Shown here: piece by piece, positions 15,627 to 25,114 of the stretch
Layout of the letters: every line of letters begins with the position of its first letter
Position numbering within the stretch: the first letter of the stretch is position 1
Assembly: GCA_943331295.2 (NCBI GenBank)
Contig: CALQLA020000002.1
Span: 1 to 64,000, forward strand
Source: Bordetella parapertussis
Lineage (GTDB): Bacteria; Pseudomonadota; Gammaproteobacteria; Burkholderiales; Casimicrobiaceae
DNA: 64,000 nt
Reading direction: 5' to 3'
The notes under the pieces: generated by a model
What the model was told of the DNA's origin: nothing
Databases searched by the model: none
The model's input: only the letters and a program-made list of their open reading frames with translations
Made by a program: the position numbers and the translations under genes

Positions 15627-17861
15627 ATGAAGCCAATACCGTTCCGAATCAAGCTGATCGTCTCGGCCCTGGGCGCCGCCTCGCTGGTCGCCGGTTGCGA
15701 CAGCAGCGGCACCAACAGCGAGACGATCGTCTTCAACACGCTGCCTGCGGGCATCACCAACGTCACCGGGCCGGCCTTCTATGACGGCGTCGCCGACGAC
15801 CTCCTGACCGCCGGCCTCGGCAAGACCGGCCTCGCCGGTGCCGCGCCCGGCTTCGTCGACGCGACGAACCCGACCGCCGCGGAACTCCGCCGCCGCGTCA
15901 TCTTCACCAACTACCGCGCGATCCTCGACATCACCGCCGCGGGCGGCTACGGGACGCTGTACGGCCCCAACATCGACGTCAACGGCGGCGACACGCTGGG
16001 CGAAGGCAAGATCGCCGGCAAGGAAGTCCTCGCCTATGCCGACGACGGCACCGGCAAGCAGAACGTCACGCTGATGGTGCAGATCCCCTCGTCGTTCGAT
16101 CCCACCAACCCGTGCATCGTGGCGGCGCCGTCGTCCGGCTCGCGCGGCGTCTACGGCGCCATCGGCTCCGCCGGCGAATGGGGCCTGAAGCACAAGTGCG
16201 CCGTCGCCTACACCGACGCCGGCAAGGGCATCGGCTACCAGGATCTCGCCGCCGACAAGGTCAACGTGATCGACGGCAAGCTGGTCAACCGCTCGTCCGT
16301 CGCGGCGAACCTCGTCCACTTCGCGTCGGACCTGACCGGCACGGCGCTCGCCGCGTTCAACACGGCCTTCCCGAACCGCGTCGCCTACAAGCACGTGCAT
16401 TCGCAGCAGAACCCCGAGAAGAACTGGGGCAAGAACACGCTCGACTCGATCCGCCTCGCATTCTGGGCGGTGAACGAGCAGTACGGCCCGATCGACTCCG
16501 GTACCGGCAAGCGCGTGCAGACCATCTTCCCGAGCAACACCACGGTCATCGCCTCGTCGGTGAGCAACGGCGGCGCCGAATCGCTGCAGGCGCTGGAGCA
16601 GGACACCGAAGGCCTGATCGACGGCCTCGCCGTCACCGAGCCGAATTCGCAGCCGGGCAGCATGAGCGGCGTCACCGTCAACTTCGCGTCGGCGGCCGTC
16701 GCCAACGCCGGCAAGCCCCTGATCGACTACTTCACGTACCGGATCCTCTACGAGCCCTGCGCGTCGATCTCCGCCAACGCGCAGGCCGCCAACGGCACGC
16801 GCCCCGGCTGGTTCGGCGGCGGCACCGCCCCTGGCGCGCTGCTGGGCACGGTCGGCGGCGTCGACCTCGGCACGATTGCCGCGAACCGCTGCGACAGCCT
16901 CGCCGACAAGGGCCTCATCACCGGCACGACGACGGCGCAGAAGGCCGACGCCGCGCTGGCGAAGATGCAGGCCTACGGCTGGACCGACGCCAACAGCAAC
17001 GCGCTGCATGCGTCGCACTTCCGCGCGGCCGACATCTACGTCGCGCTGGGCTATGTCGTCGCCTACGGCAAGTTCTCGGTCGGCGACAACCTGTGCGGCT
17101 TCAGCCTCGCGAACGTCGACGCCGCCGGCAACGTGGCGGCGCAGGTCCCGGCGACGCAGGCGTCGATCTTCTCGACGGCCAACGGCATCGGCGGCAACGG
17201 CGGCGTCGAGGTGATCTACAACGACTCCGTGGGCGGCGCCAAGTGGTACTTCAACGGCGTGTCGGCATCGACCGGCCGGATGGACGCCGCGCTTGACGGC
17301 CAGATGTGCCTGCGCAGCATGGTCACCGGCGTCGATCCCGCGACCGGCGTGGCGCTCACCGGCACCGCGCTCGCCAACAGCCAGCGCGTCCAGGCCGGGA
17401 TCAAGGACACGCTGCTCAACGGCAACCTGCGCGGCAAGCCGGTGGTGATCGTCCAGGGCCGCAGCGACACGCTGGTGCCCGTCAACCACGCGTCGCGCGC
17501 GTACGTCGCGTACAACTCGAAGGTCGAGGCCGGCAGCAATGTCCGCTACTACGAGATCGTCAACGGCCAGCACTTCGATTCGTTCATTCCCAGCCTGGCC
17601 GGCGGCTCGGGCATCAACGGCTACGACGTGCTGTTCGTGCCGGTTCACTACTACTTCATCAACGCGATGGACCTGATGTGGGCGAGGCTGAAGAACGGCA
17701 CGCAACTGCCGGCGAGCCAGGTCGTGCGCACCACGCCGCGCGGCGGCACCCCCGGCGCGGCGCCGGCCATCACGGCCGGCAACGTGCCGAAGATCGCCGC
17801 CACTCCGGCGGCCGGTGACGCGATCACCGCCGCCTCGGGCGTGATCAACGTGCCGAACTGA
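15627..17861 (+). CDS. D-(-)-3-hydroxybutyrate oligomer hydrolase
   Basis: A 744-residue exported enzyme matching the 3HB-oligomer hydrolase family, which cuts 3-hydroxybutyrate dimers and oligomers released by polyhydroxybutyrate depolymerases. The N-terminus is a lipoprotein-type signal with a lipobox (SLVAGC, Cys at about 24). The nucleophile Ser is in ASSVSNGGAESLQAL near 313. Other family blocks are YGPNIDVNGGDTLGEG, AAPSSGSRGVYGAIG, GEWGLKHKCAVAYTDAGKG and, late, GKPVVIVQGRSDTLVPVNHASRAY, with the terminal His in YEIVNGQHFDSF. GGAGGAAG precedes the ATG at 15627 and fixes the start. It indicates use of polyhydroxybutyrate. It is followed by a strong terminator. Confidence 0.92.
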   Translation: MKPIPFRIKLIVSALGAASLVAGCDSSGTNSETIVFNTLPAGITNVTGPAFYDGVADDLLTAGLGKTGLAGAAPGFVDATNPTAAELRRRVIFTNYRAILDITAAGGYGTLYGPNIDVNGGDTLGEGKIAGKEVLAYADDGTGKQNVTLMVQIPSSFDPTNPCIVAAPSSGSRGVYGAIGSAGEWGLKHKCAVAYTDAGKGIGYQDLAADKVNVIDGKLVNRSSVAANLVHFASDLTGTALAAFNTAFPNRVAYKHVHSQQNPEKNWGKNTLDSIRLAFWAVNEQYGPIDSGTGKRVQTIFPSNTTVIASSVSNGGAESLQALEQDTEGLIDGLAVTEPNSQPGSMSGVTVNFASAAVANAGKPLIDYFTYRILYEPCASISANAQAANGTRPGWFGGGTAPGALLGTVGGVDLGTIAANRCDSLADKGLITGTTTAQKADAALAKMQAYGWTDANSNALHASHFRAADIYVALGYVVAYGKFSVGDNLCGFSLANVDAAGNVAAQVPATQASIFSTANGIGGNGGVEVIYNDSVGGAKWYFNGVSASTGRMDAALDGQMCLRSMVTGVDPATGVALTGTALANSQRVQAGIKDTLLNGNLRGKPVVIVQGRSDTLVPVNHASRAYVAYNSKVEAGSNVRYYEIVNGQHFDSFIPSLAGGSGINGYDVLFVPVHYYFINAMDLMWARLKNGTQLPASQVVRTTPRGGTPGAAPAITAGNVPKIAATPAAGDAITAASGVINVPN

Positions 17862-17884
17862 CCTCCGGCCACGTCGCTGCGACA

Positions 17885-17916
17885 AGCCGTCCCGGTTCGC
17901 CGGGGCGGCTTTTTTT
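17885..17916 (+). terminator. Rho-independent terminator after the 3HB-oligomer hydrolase gene
   Basis: An 11-bp stem (AGCCGTCCCGG pairing with CCGGGGCGGCT, one G-T wobble) with a TTCG tetraloop, followed by seven T residues. It starts 24 bases after the stop codon. It also stands between this gene and the convergent MaoC gene. Confidence 0.93.
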
Positions 17917-17934
17917 CCGCCTGCGGGATCCGCC

Positions 17935-18396
17935 TCAGGGCGCGTCCGCCGCCTTGGGCTTCCGCGGAACCATCAGCTGGTGCTCGCCTTCCTGCACCAC
18001 GTCGCCGCGCTGGTTCATGAGCTGCATCGCGATGTTGAGGATGCCGAGTTCCGGCCGGCTCTTCGACGGCCGCTTCTCGGCGATCCGGAACCTGAGCTGC
18101 AGCGTGTCGCCGATCAGGATCGGCCCCTTGAATCGCCACGCCCAGCCGAGCGCGATGCCGTCCTGGAAGAAGGCCGACTGCACCTTCAGCCCGTCGGCGA
18201 GCGTGAGCCCCATCAGCCCGTGCGCGACCCGCTGCCCGAAGTGGGTCGTCTTCGCGTAGGTCTCGTCCATGTGCAGCGGCGAAAAGTCGCCCGAGACGCC
18301 GGCGTAGGCCAGGATGTGGCCTTCGGTGACGGTGACGCGCGGACTCAGGCGCTCGTCGCCGACGTTGAGTTCATCGAAGAAGTATCCGGGAAGCAT
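17935..18396 (-). CDS. MaoC-family (R)-enoyl-CoA hydratase-like protein
   Basis: A 153-residue single hot-dog-fold MaoC-like dehydratase, which hydrates trans-2-enoyl-CoA to (R)-3-hydroxyacyl-CoA. The catalytic block is AYAGVSGDFSPLHMDETYAKTT (about residues 31-52; D and H of the hydratase-2 signature), followed by RVAHGLMGLTLADGL. GAGGCG upstream of the ATG at 18396 supports the start. It is the last gene of a minus-strand run (EamA, CoA-transferase, alcohol dehydrogenase, MaoC), which suggests a small acyl-CoA catabolic unit. Confidence 0.91.
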   Translation of the reverse strand: MLPGYFFDELNVGDERLSPRVTVTEGHILAYAGVSGDFSPLHMDETYAKTTHFGQRVAHGLMGLTLADGLKVQSAFFQDGIALGWAWRFKGPILIGDTLQLRFRIAEKRPSKSRPELGILNIAMQLMNQRGDVVQEGEHQLMVPRKPKAADAP

Positions 18397-18460
18397 GGCA
18401 GCGCCTCTTTCAGTTGGGTCGATGCAGATGGGTTGGCGAGGATTGCCGCGCAGCGGCGCG

Positions 18461-19489
18461 TCAGGGAACGAGCAGCACGCGGCCGATGACCCCGCGGCCG
18501 GCCACGGCGCGGTGCGCCTGCGCGGCCTCGCCGAGCGGCAGCGTCTTCCAGATCGCGGGCGCGATCTGGTGCGCATGCATGAAGGCCAGGATTTCCTGCA
18601 GCTCGTCGCGGTTGGCACTCTGCACGCCGTGGAGCTCGAACTCCTTGATGATCAGGAGTCCGAGGTTGATCTCGACCGGCATTCCGTGCAGTTCGCCGAC
18701 GACCGCGATTCGGCCGCCCGGCGCGAGGCTGCGCAGGCTGCCGCGAAAGGTCGGCGAGCCGATCAGTTCGACCACGAGGTCCACGCCGCGACCGGCGGTG
18801 AGCTTCCTCACCTCGTCGCCGAAGTTGCCGTCGCCGCTCACGATGACATCGTCGGCGCCGAGTGCCTTAAGCGGCACGACCTTGTCCGGGTTGCTCGTGA
18901 TCGCGATGCTGCGCGCGCCGAGTGCCCCGACGATCTGGATGGCCGCGACGCCGAGGCCGCCGCTGGCCCCCGTGATGACGACGCTCTGTCCCGCGCGTAT
19001 CTGCCCGACCTGCCGGATCGCCTTGTACGGCGGGCCGTAGACGCACGCGGCAAGGCACGCGTGCTCGTAGGGCATGCCTTCGGGCAGCCTGACCAGGTTG
19101 GCGGCGCGAAGCACCGCATACTCGGCATAGCCGCCGTCGCGCGTCTGCCCGATGTCGCCGTCCGTGTGGCGGCAAAGCGACGGGCGCCCCCGCAGGCAGT
19201 CTTCGCACCGGCCGCAGGCCTGGAAGTTGAACGAAGCGACACGGTCGCCGACGGCAAATTCAGCAACGCCCGCGCCCACCTCGACCACCTCGGCGGCCAG
19301 TTCGTGGCCCAGGATCCGCGGCGGCTTCAGCCGCGACCGCAGGCCGGAGCGCAGGATCAGGTCCAGGTGGCAGACGCCGCAGCACTTGATCCGGACGAGC
19401 ACTTCGCCCGCGGCGGGCGCGGGCCGCGGGCAGTCCTCGAGCTTCAGCACCTCGGGCCCGCCGAATTCGCGCAGCACGATCGCCTTCAT
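18461..19489 (-). CDS. Zinc-dependent alcohol dehydrogenase (MDR family)
   Basis: A 342-residue medium-chain dehydrogenase/reductase. Catalytic zinc ligands are visible in KCCGVCHLDL (about 35-44) and GHE (about 61-63). The structural zinc loop is CGRCEDCLRGRPSLC (about 92-106). The nucleotide-binding GASGGLGVAAIQI is near 172, with the AXXGXXG-like pattern seen in NADP-preferring members. It should oxidise an alcohol or reduce an aldehyde/ketone in the same pathway as the flanking MaoC and CoA-transferase genes. It is 27 bases downstream of the CoA-transferase. Confidence 0.94.
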   Translation of the reverse strand: MKAIVLREFGGPEVLKLEDCPRPAPAAGEVLVRIKCCGVCHLDLILRSGLRSRLKPPRILGHELAAEVVEVGAGVAEFAVGDRVASFNFQACGRCEDCLRGRPSLCRHTDGDIGQTRDGGYAEYAVLRAANLVRLPEGMPYEHACLAACVYGPPYKAIRQVGQIRAGQSVVITGASGGLGVAAIQIVGALGARSIAITSNPDKVVPLKALGADDVIVSGDGNFGDEVRKLTAGRGVDLVVELIGSPTFRGSLRSLAPGGRIAVVGELHGMPVEINLGLLIIKEFELHGVQSANRDELQEILAFMHAHQIAPAIWKTLPLGEAAQAHRAVAGRGVIGRVLLVP

Positions 19490-19516
19490 GTCGCCTCCGT
19501 TGCGTTCGCCACGAAC

Positions 19517-20755
19517 CTAGCGCCGGTAGAGCACGCCGTCGGCCTGCATGGCCGCGATCTCGCCCGCTCCGTAGCCGAGGCTCGATGCGATCTCGGCGTT
19601 GTGCTGGCCGAGATCGGGTGCCGCGTCCGTCACCGTGATGTCGTAGTCGGAGAAGTGGAACGGCAGGTTCGGCAGCCGCAGCGTCCCCAGCGTCGGATGC
19701 TGCTGCTCGATGATCATGTTGCGCGCGAGGATCTGCGGGTCGGCCAGCACCTCGTCGATGCGCTGCACCTTGGCGCTGGGGACCTCGACCCCGTCGAGCA
19801 GCGCGAGCACCTCGGCGACCGTCCTCGTGCCGACCCACGCCTTCACCACGGGCAGCAGCAGCAGGCGATTGCCGTTCCTGCCCGCGCTGGTGTGGAACCG
19901 CGCGTCGTCGCCGAAGCCCGCCGGCCCGCCCGTCGCGCCGATCAGCGTGGCCAGGCGCTGCCACGCCTCGTCGACCTGCGCGGCGATGACGAGGTCGCCG
20001 TCCTTGGCGCGGAACACGCCGAGCAGCGTCGAGTTCGGCATGTCGTGCCCGGTCTGGACCGGCACCTGCTTCCCGTCCGACAGCGTGTAGCACTGGACCG
20101 CGTACTCGTGCATCGACATCAGCGTGTCGTAGAGGGCCATGTCGATGTGCAGGCCCTTGCCCGACTTGACGCGGCCGAGCAGCGCGGCGTTGATCGCCGC
20201 CACCGCGTGGATGCCGGTGTACATGTCGCCCAGCGATATCCGCAGGAGCGGCGGCGGCTCGCCGGGCGTGCCGACCATCTGCATGATGCCGCTCTTCGCC
20301 TCCGCGATGAGGCCGAAGCCGGCGCGATGGGAATCGGGTCCCGTGTGGCCGTAGGCGGAAATCGAGCAGTAGACGAGGCCGGGATTGCGCGCGGACAGGT
20401 CGGCATAGCCCAGCCCCAGCCTGGCGAGCGCCCCGGGGCGATAGTTCTCGACGAACACGTCGGCGCGGTCGACCAGCTTCTGCAGCAGCTCGCGCCCGCG
20501 CGGGTCCTTGGAATTGACGCACAGGCCCTTCTTGCCCATGTTGAGCTGCAGGTAGTAGCCGCTGTGCTGGTCGTCGACGACGAGGTCGTGCCGGCGGCCG
20601 GCGTCGCCCTCGGTCGGCCGCTCGACCTTGATCACCTCGGCGCCCAGCGCCGCGAGGCAGCGGCCCACGTAGGGTCCCGCCAGGAAGTGGCTGTAGTCGA
20701 CGACGCGAAAGCCGGCAAGCGGCAGGGCCTGCTGCATCTTCATGCGGGTCTCCAT
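19517..20755 (-). CDS. CaiB/BaiF family CoA-transferase
   Basis: A protein of about 412 residues of family III CoA-transferases, which move CoA from one acyl-CoA to a free acid via an enzyme aspartyl-CoA. The N-terminal block LAGFRVVDYSHFLAGPYVGRCLAALGAEVIKVE is diagnostic. ENYRPGALARLGLGY and GDMYTGIHAVAAINAALLGR (containing the family catalytic Asp, GD) follow. Three in-frame ATGs 12 bases apart (20767, 20755, 20743) come from a tandem 12-bp repeat. The two inner ones each have GGAGA six bases upstream, so 20755 is used, with 20743 equally possible. The substrate is unknown. Confidence 0.92.
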   Translation of the reverse strand: METRMKMQQALPLAGFRVVDYSHFLAGPYVGRCLAALGAEVIKVERPTEGDAGRRHDLVVDDQHSGYYLQLNMGKKGLCVNSKDPRGRELLQKLVDRADVFVENYRPGALARLGLGYADLSARNPGLVYCSISAYGHTGPDSHRAGFGLIAEAKSGIMQMVGTPGEPPPLLRISLGDMYTGIHAVAAINAALLGRVKSGKGLHIDMALYDTLMSMHEYAVQCYTLSDGKQVPVQTGHDMPNSTLLGVFRAKDGDLVIAAQVDEAWQRLATLIGATGGPAGFGDDARFHTSAGRNGNRLLLLPVVKAWVGTRTVAEVLALLDGVEVPSAKVQRIDEVLADPQILARNMIIEQQHPTLGTLRLPNLPFHFSDYDITVTDAAPDLGQHNAEIASSLGYGAGEIAAMQADGVLYRR

Positions 20756-20776
20756 GCGGGTCTCCATGCGGGTTTC
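20741..20776 (-). repeat. Triple 12-bp repeat carrying tandem ribosome-binding sites and start codons
   Basis: Three direct copies of a 12-mer (forward CATGCGGGTCTC, last copy with one change) overlap the start of the CoA-transferase gene. On the coding strand each unit reads GAGACCCGCATG, so each ATG after the first is preceded by its own GGAGA. The repeat is in frame (Met-Glu-Thr-Arg). Confidence 0.85.
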
Positions 20777-20806
20777 AGGGGGGCCATCCGGCGTCAGGGC
20801 CCCAGG

Positions 20807-21703
20807 TCATGCCGTCGTCGCGGGCGGCGGCGGGCGCCTCAGGTTGTTGGCAAGGTAGAGGCCCCCTGCGGCGAGGATGGCGATGCCGGCGAGCGACCAG
20901 GCGTCCGGAAAGTCGCCGAAGACGAGATAGCCCAGCGCCGTCGCCCAGACCATCTGGCTGTAGGTGAACGGCGCAAGCCGGGAGGCCGAGGCGTAATCGT
21001 AGGCCTTGATGAGGCACAGGTGGCTCGCTGCGCTGATGATTCCCGCCAGCCCGAGCAGACCGAGGTGCGCCGCGCCCTGCGGCGCCGTCCACGTGAACGG
21101 CAGGGCCAGGCTGAGCACCAGCAGGCCGATCAGCCCGGGGTAGAACGTCGACGTGTAGACGCTCTCGAGCCCGGCGATTCGTCGCGTCAGCACGTGATAG
21201 ACGGCCATCAGCATCGCACACGCAAGCGGCAGCAGGGACGCCCAGGCGAACACGCCGGTGCCGGGGCGCACGATGATCAGCACGCCCACGAAGCCCGACA
21301 GGATGGCGAGCCATTGCCCGCGCGACACCTTTTCCCCGAGGAAGGCAACGGCCAGCAGCGCGACGAGCATCGGGGAGACGAACGTGATGGCGCTGGTCTC
21401 GGCAATCGGCAGGTACTTGAGTGCCAGGACGAAGCACAGGGCCGAGATCGGCGGCAGCACGCCGCGCAGCAGCTGGATGCCGGGGCGCGTGGTCCGGAAG
21501 AGCCGCCAACCGAGCCGGCGATGCGTCACCGCCACGATGGCCAGCGTGTAGAAGAGGTAGCGCACCCAGAGGATGCACGCGACAGGGTAGAAGCGCGTCA
21601 GGTATTTCGAGATCGCATCCATGACGGCGAACAGCAGCACGGCCGTCGAGATCAGCAGGATGCCGCGAAGCGTTCGCCGGACGTCGGCAGGCCCGTGACT
21701 CAT
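20807..21703 (-). CDS. EamA/DMT-superfamily transporter
   Basis: A 298-residue inner-membrane protein with about ten hydrophobic helices in two EamA repeats. The first has the typical ILLISTAVLLFAVMDAISKYL..F and the end of the first repeat carries FLGEKVSRGQWLAILSGFVGVLIIV. The second ends YLVFGDFPDAWSLAGIAILAAGGLYL. The family exports amino acids, sugars or other small metabolites. The gene precedes the CoA-transferase on the same strand by 39 bases and could export or import the compound processed by that operon. Confidence 0.93.
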   Translation of the reverse strand: MSHGPADVRRTLRGILLISTAVLLFAVMDAISKYLTRFYPVACILWVRYLFYTLAIVAVTHRRLGWRLFRTTRPGIQLLRGVLPPISALCFVLALKYLPIAETSAITFVSPMLVALLAVAFLGEKVSRGQWLAILSGFVGVLIIVRPGTGVFAWASLLPLACAMLMAVYHVLTRRIAGLESVYTSTFYPGLIGLLVLSLALPFTWTAPQGAAHLGLLGLAGIISAASHLCLIKAYDYASASRLAPFTYSQMVWATALGYLVFGDFPDAWSLAGIAILAAGGLYLANNLRRPPPPATTA

Positions 21704-21798
21704 TGCGTGGCGTGGCGTGCGACGGCGGCGGAGCCCCCGTCACCGGGCAGCGGCCGCCGTCGCGCCGCGGGCGCGTCCGGCGCCCGCGCGCAGCGCTG

Positions 21799-22407
21799 TT
21801 ACGCCCTGGCGTACCAGGACTTCACGGCCGCGAGGTCGCGCACGGCGTCGTGGACGCCGATCAGCTTCGGGCAGCCCGCGAAGATCGTCGCCGGGATGTG
21901 ATCGACCTTGCCGCCGGCGAACCAGCGCACCGTCATGTGCAGCTTGAGGTCGACGACGTGGGGCTTGTCGCCGGCGAAAAACGGCCCGGCGAGGATGTTC
22001 TTTTCCGCGAAGCGAGCCCAGGCCGGCAGGTACCCCGCGACGATCGCCTCGCGCGCCGCCTTCTTCTCGGCCTCCGCCATCCGGATCGTCGGACCGACGA
22101 CCGCGCGGAGGTCGTCGACGTGCTGCATCATGCCCTCGTGGCGCGCAGCCTCGAAGTCGTCGGCGGGATGCAGCCCGTGCCGCCGGCCGATCAGCACCAG
22201 TATCGCGTTGGCGTGCGCGATCGGCGGGTGGCCGGGCAGTTCCAGGATCGGCATGCCGCCGTAGGGCGTGCCCTCCTTCATCGCCGGCCAGTCCGCCATC
22301 GGAATGCGCACGTCGTCGAAGTCCATGCCGGCCAGGCGCAACGCGAGGCGGCACTCTTCCCCGCGGCTGACCGGGGCGTCGAAATAGATCAGTTTGGGCT
22401 TGTTCAT
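21799..22407 (-). CDS. Glutathione S-transferase family protein
   Basis: A 202-residue GST. The thioredoxin-fold N-terminal domain reads LIYFDAPVSRGEECRLALRLAGMDFDD.. and contains GGMPILEL (cis-Pro, about 49-56) and the glutathione-binding acidic/Ser position in AHANAILVLIGRRHGL. The C-terminal all-helical domain runs from about 85. This is the sigma/mu-like bacterial layout. The start at 22407 begins MNKPKLIYFD. It reads in the same direction as the EamA gene, with 95 bases between. Confidence 0.9.
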   Translation of the reverse strand: MNKPKLIYFDAPVSRGEECRLALRLAGMDFDDVRIPMADWPAMKEGTPYGGMPILELPGHPPIAHANAILVLIGRRHGLHPADDFEAARHEGMMQHVDDLRAVVGPTIRMAEAEKKAAREAIVAGYLPAWARFAEKNILAGPFFAGDKPHVVDLKLHMTVRWFAGGKVDHIPATIFAGCPKLIGVHDAVRDLAAVKSWYARA

Positions 22408-22595
22408 GGCGCGAGAGCGTAGCACATGTCGGCGCCCGCCCGGTACCGCGCGTCGCCGCGCGGGCATCGGCCCCGGGGCGGAAAACGCGGACGTTTGCGT
22501 ACCGTCGCCATCGCGACGAGAACGCTCGGCACATCGACAACGCACGCGCCCGGCACCGGCCGGCGGGAATGACGAGCGCGCCGTCGGGCGGCGGC

Positions 22596-23426
22596 TCAGT
22601 GATCGTCGAGTGGCAGCGGTGCGACCGGCGGCGCGGGGGTCACGGGCATCGCCGGCCGGCGCGGCCCCGCGCGGGTGACGACCGCCTGCAGGAACTCGCG
22701 CGTGCGCGCGTGCCGCGGGTCGTCGAAGATCTGCGCCGGCGGGCCGGATTCCAGCACCACGCCGTGGTCCATCACCGACACGACGTCGGCCACCTCGCGG
22801 GCGAAACCCATCTCGTGCGTGACCACCATCATCGTCATGCCTTCGCGCGCGAGGTCCTGCATCACCTGCAGCACCTCGCCCACCAGTTCGGGGTCGAGCG
22901 CCGACGTCGGCTCGTCGAACAGCATCACCTTGGGCTCCATCGCCAGCGCGCGCGCGATCGCCACCCGCTGCTTCTGCCCGCCCGACAGCGTGGCGGGATA
23001 GGCGTCGGTCTTGTTGCCCAGCCCGACCTTGTCGAGCAGCCGGCGCGCCGCGGCCTCGGCCTCGGCATTCGAGAGGCCGCGCACCTTGCGCGGCGCGACC
23101 GTCACGTTGCCCAGCACCGACAGGTGCGGGAACAGGTTGAACGACTGGAACACCATGCCCACGTTCGCGCGCAGCGCGTTGAGGGCGGCATCGGGCAGCA
23201 TCCGGCCGTGGTCGACCAGCGTCTGCCCGCAGATCTCCAAAGTTCCGCCGTCGGCGGCCTCGAGCCCGTTGCAGCAGCGCAAGAGCGTGCTCTTGCCCGA
23301 GCCGCTGGGGCCGATCACGACGCTCACCTGCGACGGCAGCACGTCGAAGTCGATGCCCTTCAGCACGGCGAGCGCCCCGAACGATTTCTTGAGCCCGCGG
23401 GCGCGGATGATCGGGTCGCCGCTCAT
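22596..23426 (-). CDS. Polar amino-acid ABC transporter ATP-binding protein
   Basis: A 276-residue ATPase of the GlnQ/HisP type. Walker A is GPSGSGKST (about 40-48), the Q-loop [17 protein letters not shown], the signature [15 protein letters not shown] (about 148), Walker [15 protein letters not shown], and the H-loop VVTHEMGFA. After the domain there is a Pro-rich tail of about 25 residues ([17 protein letters not shown]) not usual for the family. Its ATG overlaps the TGA of the permease gene (ATGA), which indicates translational coupling. It forms a complete importer with the next two genes. Confidence 0.95.
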   Translation of the reverse strand: MSGDPIIRARGLKKSFGALAVLKGIDFDVLPSQVSVVIGPSGSGKSTLLRCCNGLEAADGGTLEICGQTLVDHGRMLPDAALNALRANVGMVFQSFNLFPHLSVLGNVTVAPRKVRGLSNAEAEAAARRLLDKVGLGNKTDAYPATLSGGQKQRVAIARALAMEPKVMLFDEPTSALDPELVGEVLQVMQDLAREGMTMMVVTHEMGFAREVADVVSVMDHGVVLESGPPAQIFDDPRHARTREFLQAVVTRAGPRRPAMPVTPAPPVAPLPLDDH

Positions 23427-24082
23427 TGCATCCCGCCCACGCCGAGCCGGCGCTCGGCAACGCGCAGCGCGAGGCCGGTCAGGTTGGTCAGCACGAAATA
23501 GACGAGCGCGATCGCGAGGTAGACCTCGATCGAGCGGTACGAGGTGCTGATGATCTTCTGCCCCTCGTGCATCAGGTCGGTGATCGTGAGCAGCGACACC
23601 AGCGACGAGTTTTTGATCAGCGCGATGAACTCGTTGCCCAGCGGCGGGATCATGCGCACCACGGCCTGCGGCACGACGATCTCGCGCATCGCGGTGCGGT
23701 AGGACATGCCGAGCGAGCGCGCCGCCTCCATCTGGCCGCGGTCGATCGACTGGATCGCGCCGCGCACGATCTCGGACACGTAGGCGCCGCTGTAGATCCC
23801 CATGCCGACCACGCCGCAGACGAACGCGGGCAGGTTGATCCCGAAATGCGGCAACCCGAAGAACCAGATGAAGAGCTGGACGAGCAGCGGCGTGCCGCGG
23901 ATGAACGACACGTAGGCGGTGCAGAGGGCATAGACCACGCGCCGCCGCGGATCGAGGCGGCCGAGGCCGATCAGCAGGCCGAGCAGGCAGCCCAGGAGGA
24001 TCGCGCCGGTGGTGACCTCGACCGTGATCAGCGCGCCGTGCGCGAGCTCGCGCCACCCGCCCCAGACCGGCGTGAAGTCCAA
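23423..24082 (-). CDS. Polar amino-acid ABC transporter permease
   Basis: A 219-residue inner-membrane permease of the HisMQ type with five hydrophobic helices. The ATPase-docking EAA loop reads [23 protein letters not shown] (about 122-144). [22 protein letters not shown] near 58 and [14 protein letters not shown] near 160 are family landmarks. Only one permease gene is present, so it likely acts as a homodimer. It is 27 bases downstream of the binding-protein gene and overlaps the ATPase gene. Confidence 0.95.
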   Translation of the reverse strand: MDFTPVWGGWRELAHGALITVEVTTGAILLGCLLGLLIGLGRLDPRRRVVYALCTAYVSFIRGTPLLVQLFIWFFGLPHFGINLPAFVCGVVGMGIYSGAYVSEIVRGAIQSIDRGQMEAARSLGMSYRTAMREIVVPQAVVRMIPPLGNEFIALIKNSSLVSLLTITDLMHEGQKIISTSYRSIEVYLAIALVYFVLTNLTGLALRVAERRLGVGGMQ

Positions 24083-24109
24083 CCCGGGGCCCTCGCCGCC
24101 GTCCGCGCG

Positions 24110-24841
24110 CTACAGGTACTTGGCGACCAGCTTGTCGTACGTGCCGTCGGCCTTGAGCTTCTTCAGCGCGTCGTTGAACTGCCTGATCAGCTCGGCGTCT
24201 TCCTTGCGCAGCGCGAAGCCGTATTCCTCGATCGTGAGCTGCTTGTCGACGACCTGCAGCGTGCCGCGCGCCCGCGCGTAGAGCTTGGCCGCCGGCTTGC
24301 CGGTGACGGCGGCGTCGGCGCGGCCGACCTCGACCAGCTGGAACATCTCCTGGTTCTTCTCGACCTCGACCCGCTCGACCGCCGGGTAGTTGTCCTTGAG
24401 GTAGCCGACGCTCTTGGTGCCGACCTGCACGGTGACCTTCTTGCCCTTCAGGTCGTCGACGCTCTTGATGGCGGTGTCGCCCTTCTTGGTCATGATCACG
24501 AGGCCGCCCGGATAGTACGGGTCGGTGAAGTCGACGACCTTGCGCCGCTCGTCGGTGATGTAGGTCGCCGAGGCGGCGACGTCGAAGCGCTTGGCGAGGA
24601 GCCCCGGGATCAGTCCCTTGAAGTCGATCTCGGTCCACTCGACCGGCCGGTTCATCACTTTCGCGATCGCTTCGATCAGCTCGACGTCGAAGCCGACGCG
24701 CTTGCCGTTCTCCGTGTACTCGAACGGCGGAAACGTGGCGTCGGTGCCGACGCGCAGCGCACCCTGCGCGTGCACGGCGCCGCCGACGGCGAAGGTGAAG
24801 GCGGCAACGAGCCCAAGCAGGTTGCGACGGGCGGTATTCAT
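24110..24841 (-). CDS. Polar amino-acid ABC transporter substrate-binding protein
   Basis: A 243-residue periplasmic protein of SBP family 3. The signal peptide is residues 1-25 ([20 protein letters not shown]). The mature N-terminus [35 protein letters not shown] is diagnostic (G-F-D-x-E/D signature). [25 protein letters not shown] follows, with the ligand-binding Thr and Arg. It is the first gene of the transporter. The ligand is a polar amino acid (Gln, His, Arg or similar), not resolved here. Confidence 0.95.
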   Translation of the reverse strand: MNTARRNLLGLVAAFTFAVGGAVHAQGALRVGTDATFPPFEYTENGKRVGFDVELIEAIAKVMNRPVEWTEIDFKGLIPGLLAKRFDVAASATYITDERRKVVDFTDPYYPGGLVIMTKKGDTAIKSVDDLKGKKVTVQVGTKSVGYLKDNYPAVERVEVEKNQEMFQLVEVGRADAAVTGKPAAKLYARARGTLQVVDKQLTIEEYGFALRKEDAELIRQFNDALKKLKADGTYDKLVAKYL

Positions 24842-25114
24842 GGACTAGGCTCCTAGGGGTGGGGTCGCGACATGCCGGGAATCCGGCCGGCGGCGGCGGG
24901 CACCGCGGCGACCTGCGGTCGCCCGGCGGCGCGGACGCGCGGACGGGCCGGCCTCATGCGTCCGGCGTGTGTTCCGCGCTTCCCGAGATTGGCACAGAAA
25001 CGGCCCCGGTGTCGACCGTGGCGTGCTTTCGGCGGGCCGGCGCGCCACGCGGCACCGCGGCCTGTGCGCCCGGCTGGCGGCCCGCAATGGACCGCCCGCC
25101 GGCCACGGAGGACA

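Noticed and set aside
18314-21901. A 1195-codon plus-strand frame across the MaoC to EamA genes
   Set aside because: It is antisense to four clear genes and dominated by Arg, Ala, His and Val from GC-skewed complementary codons.
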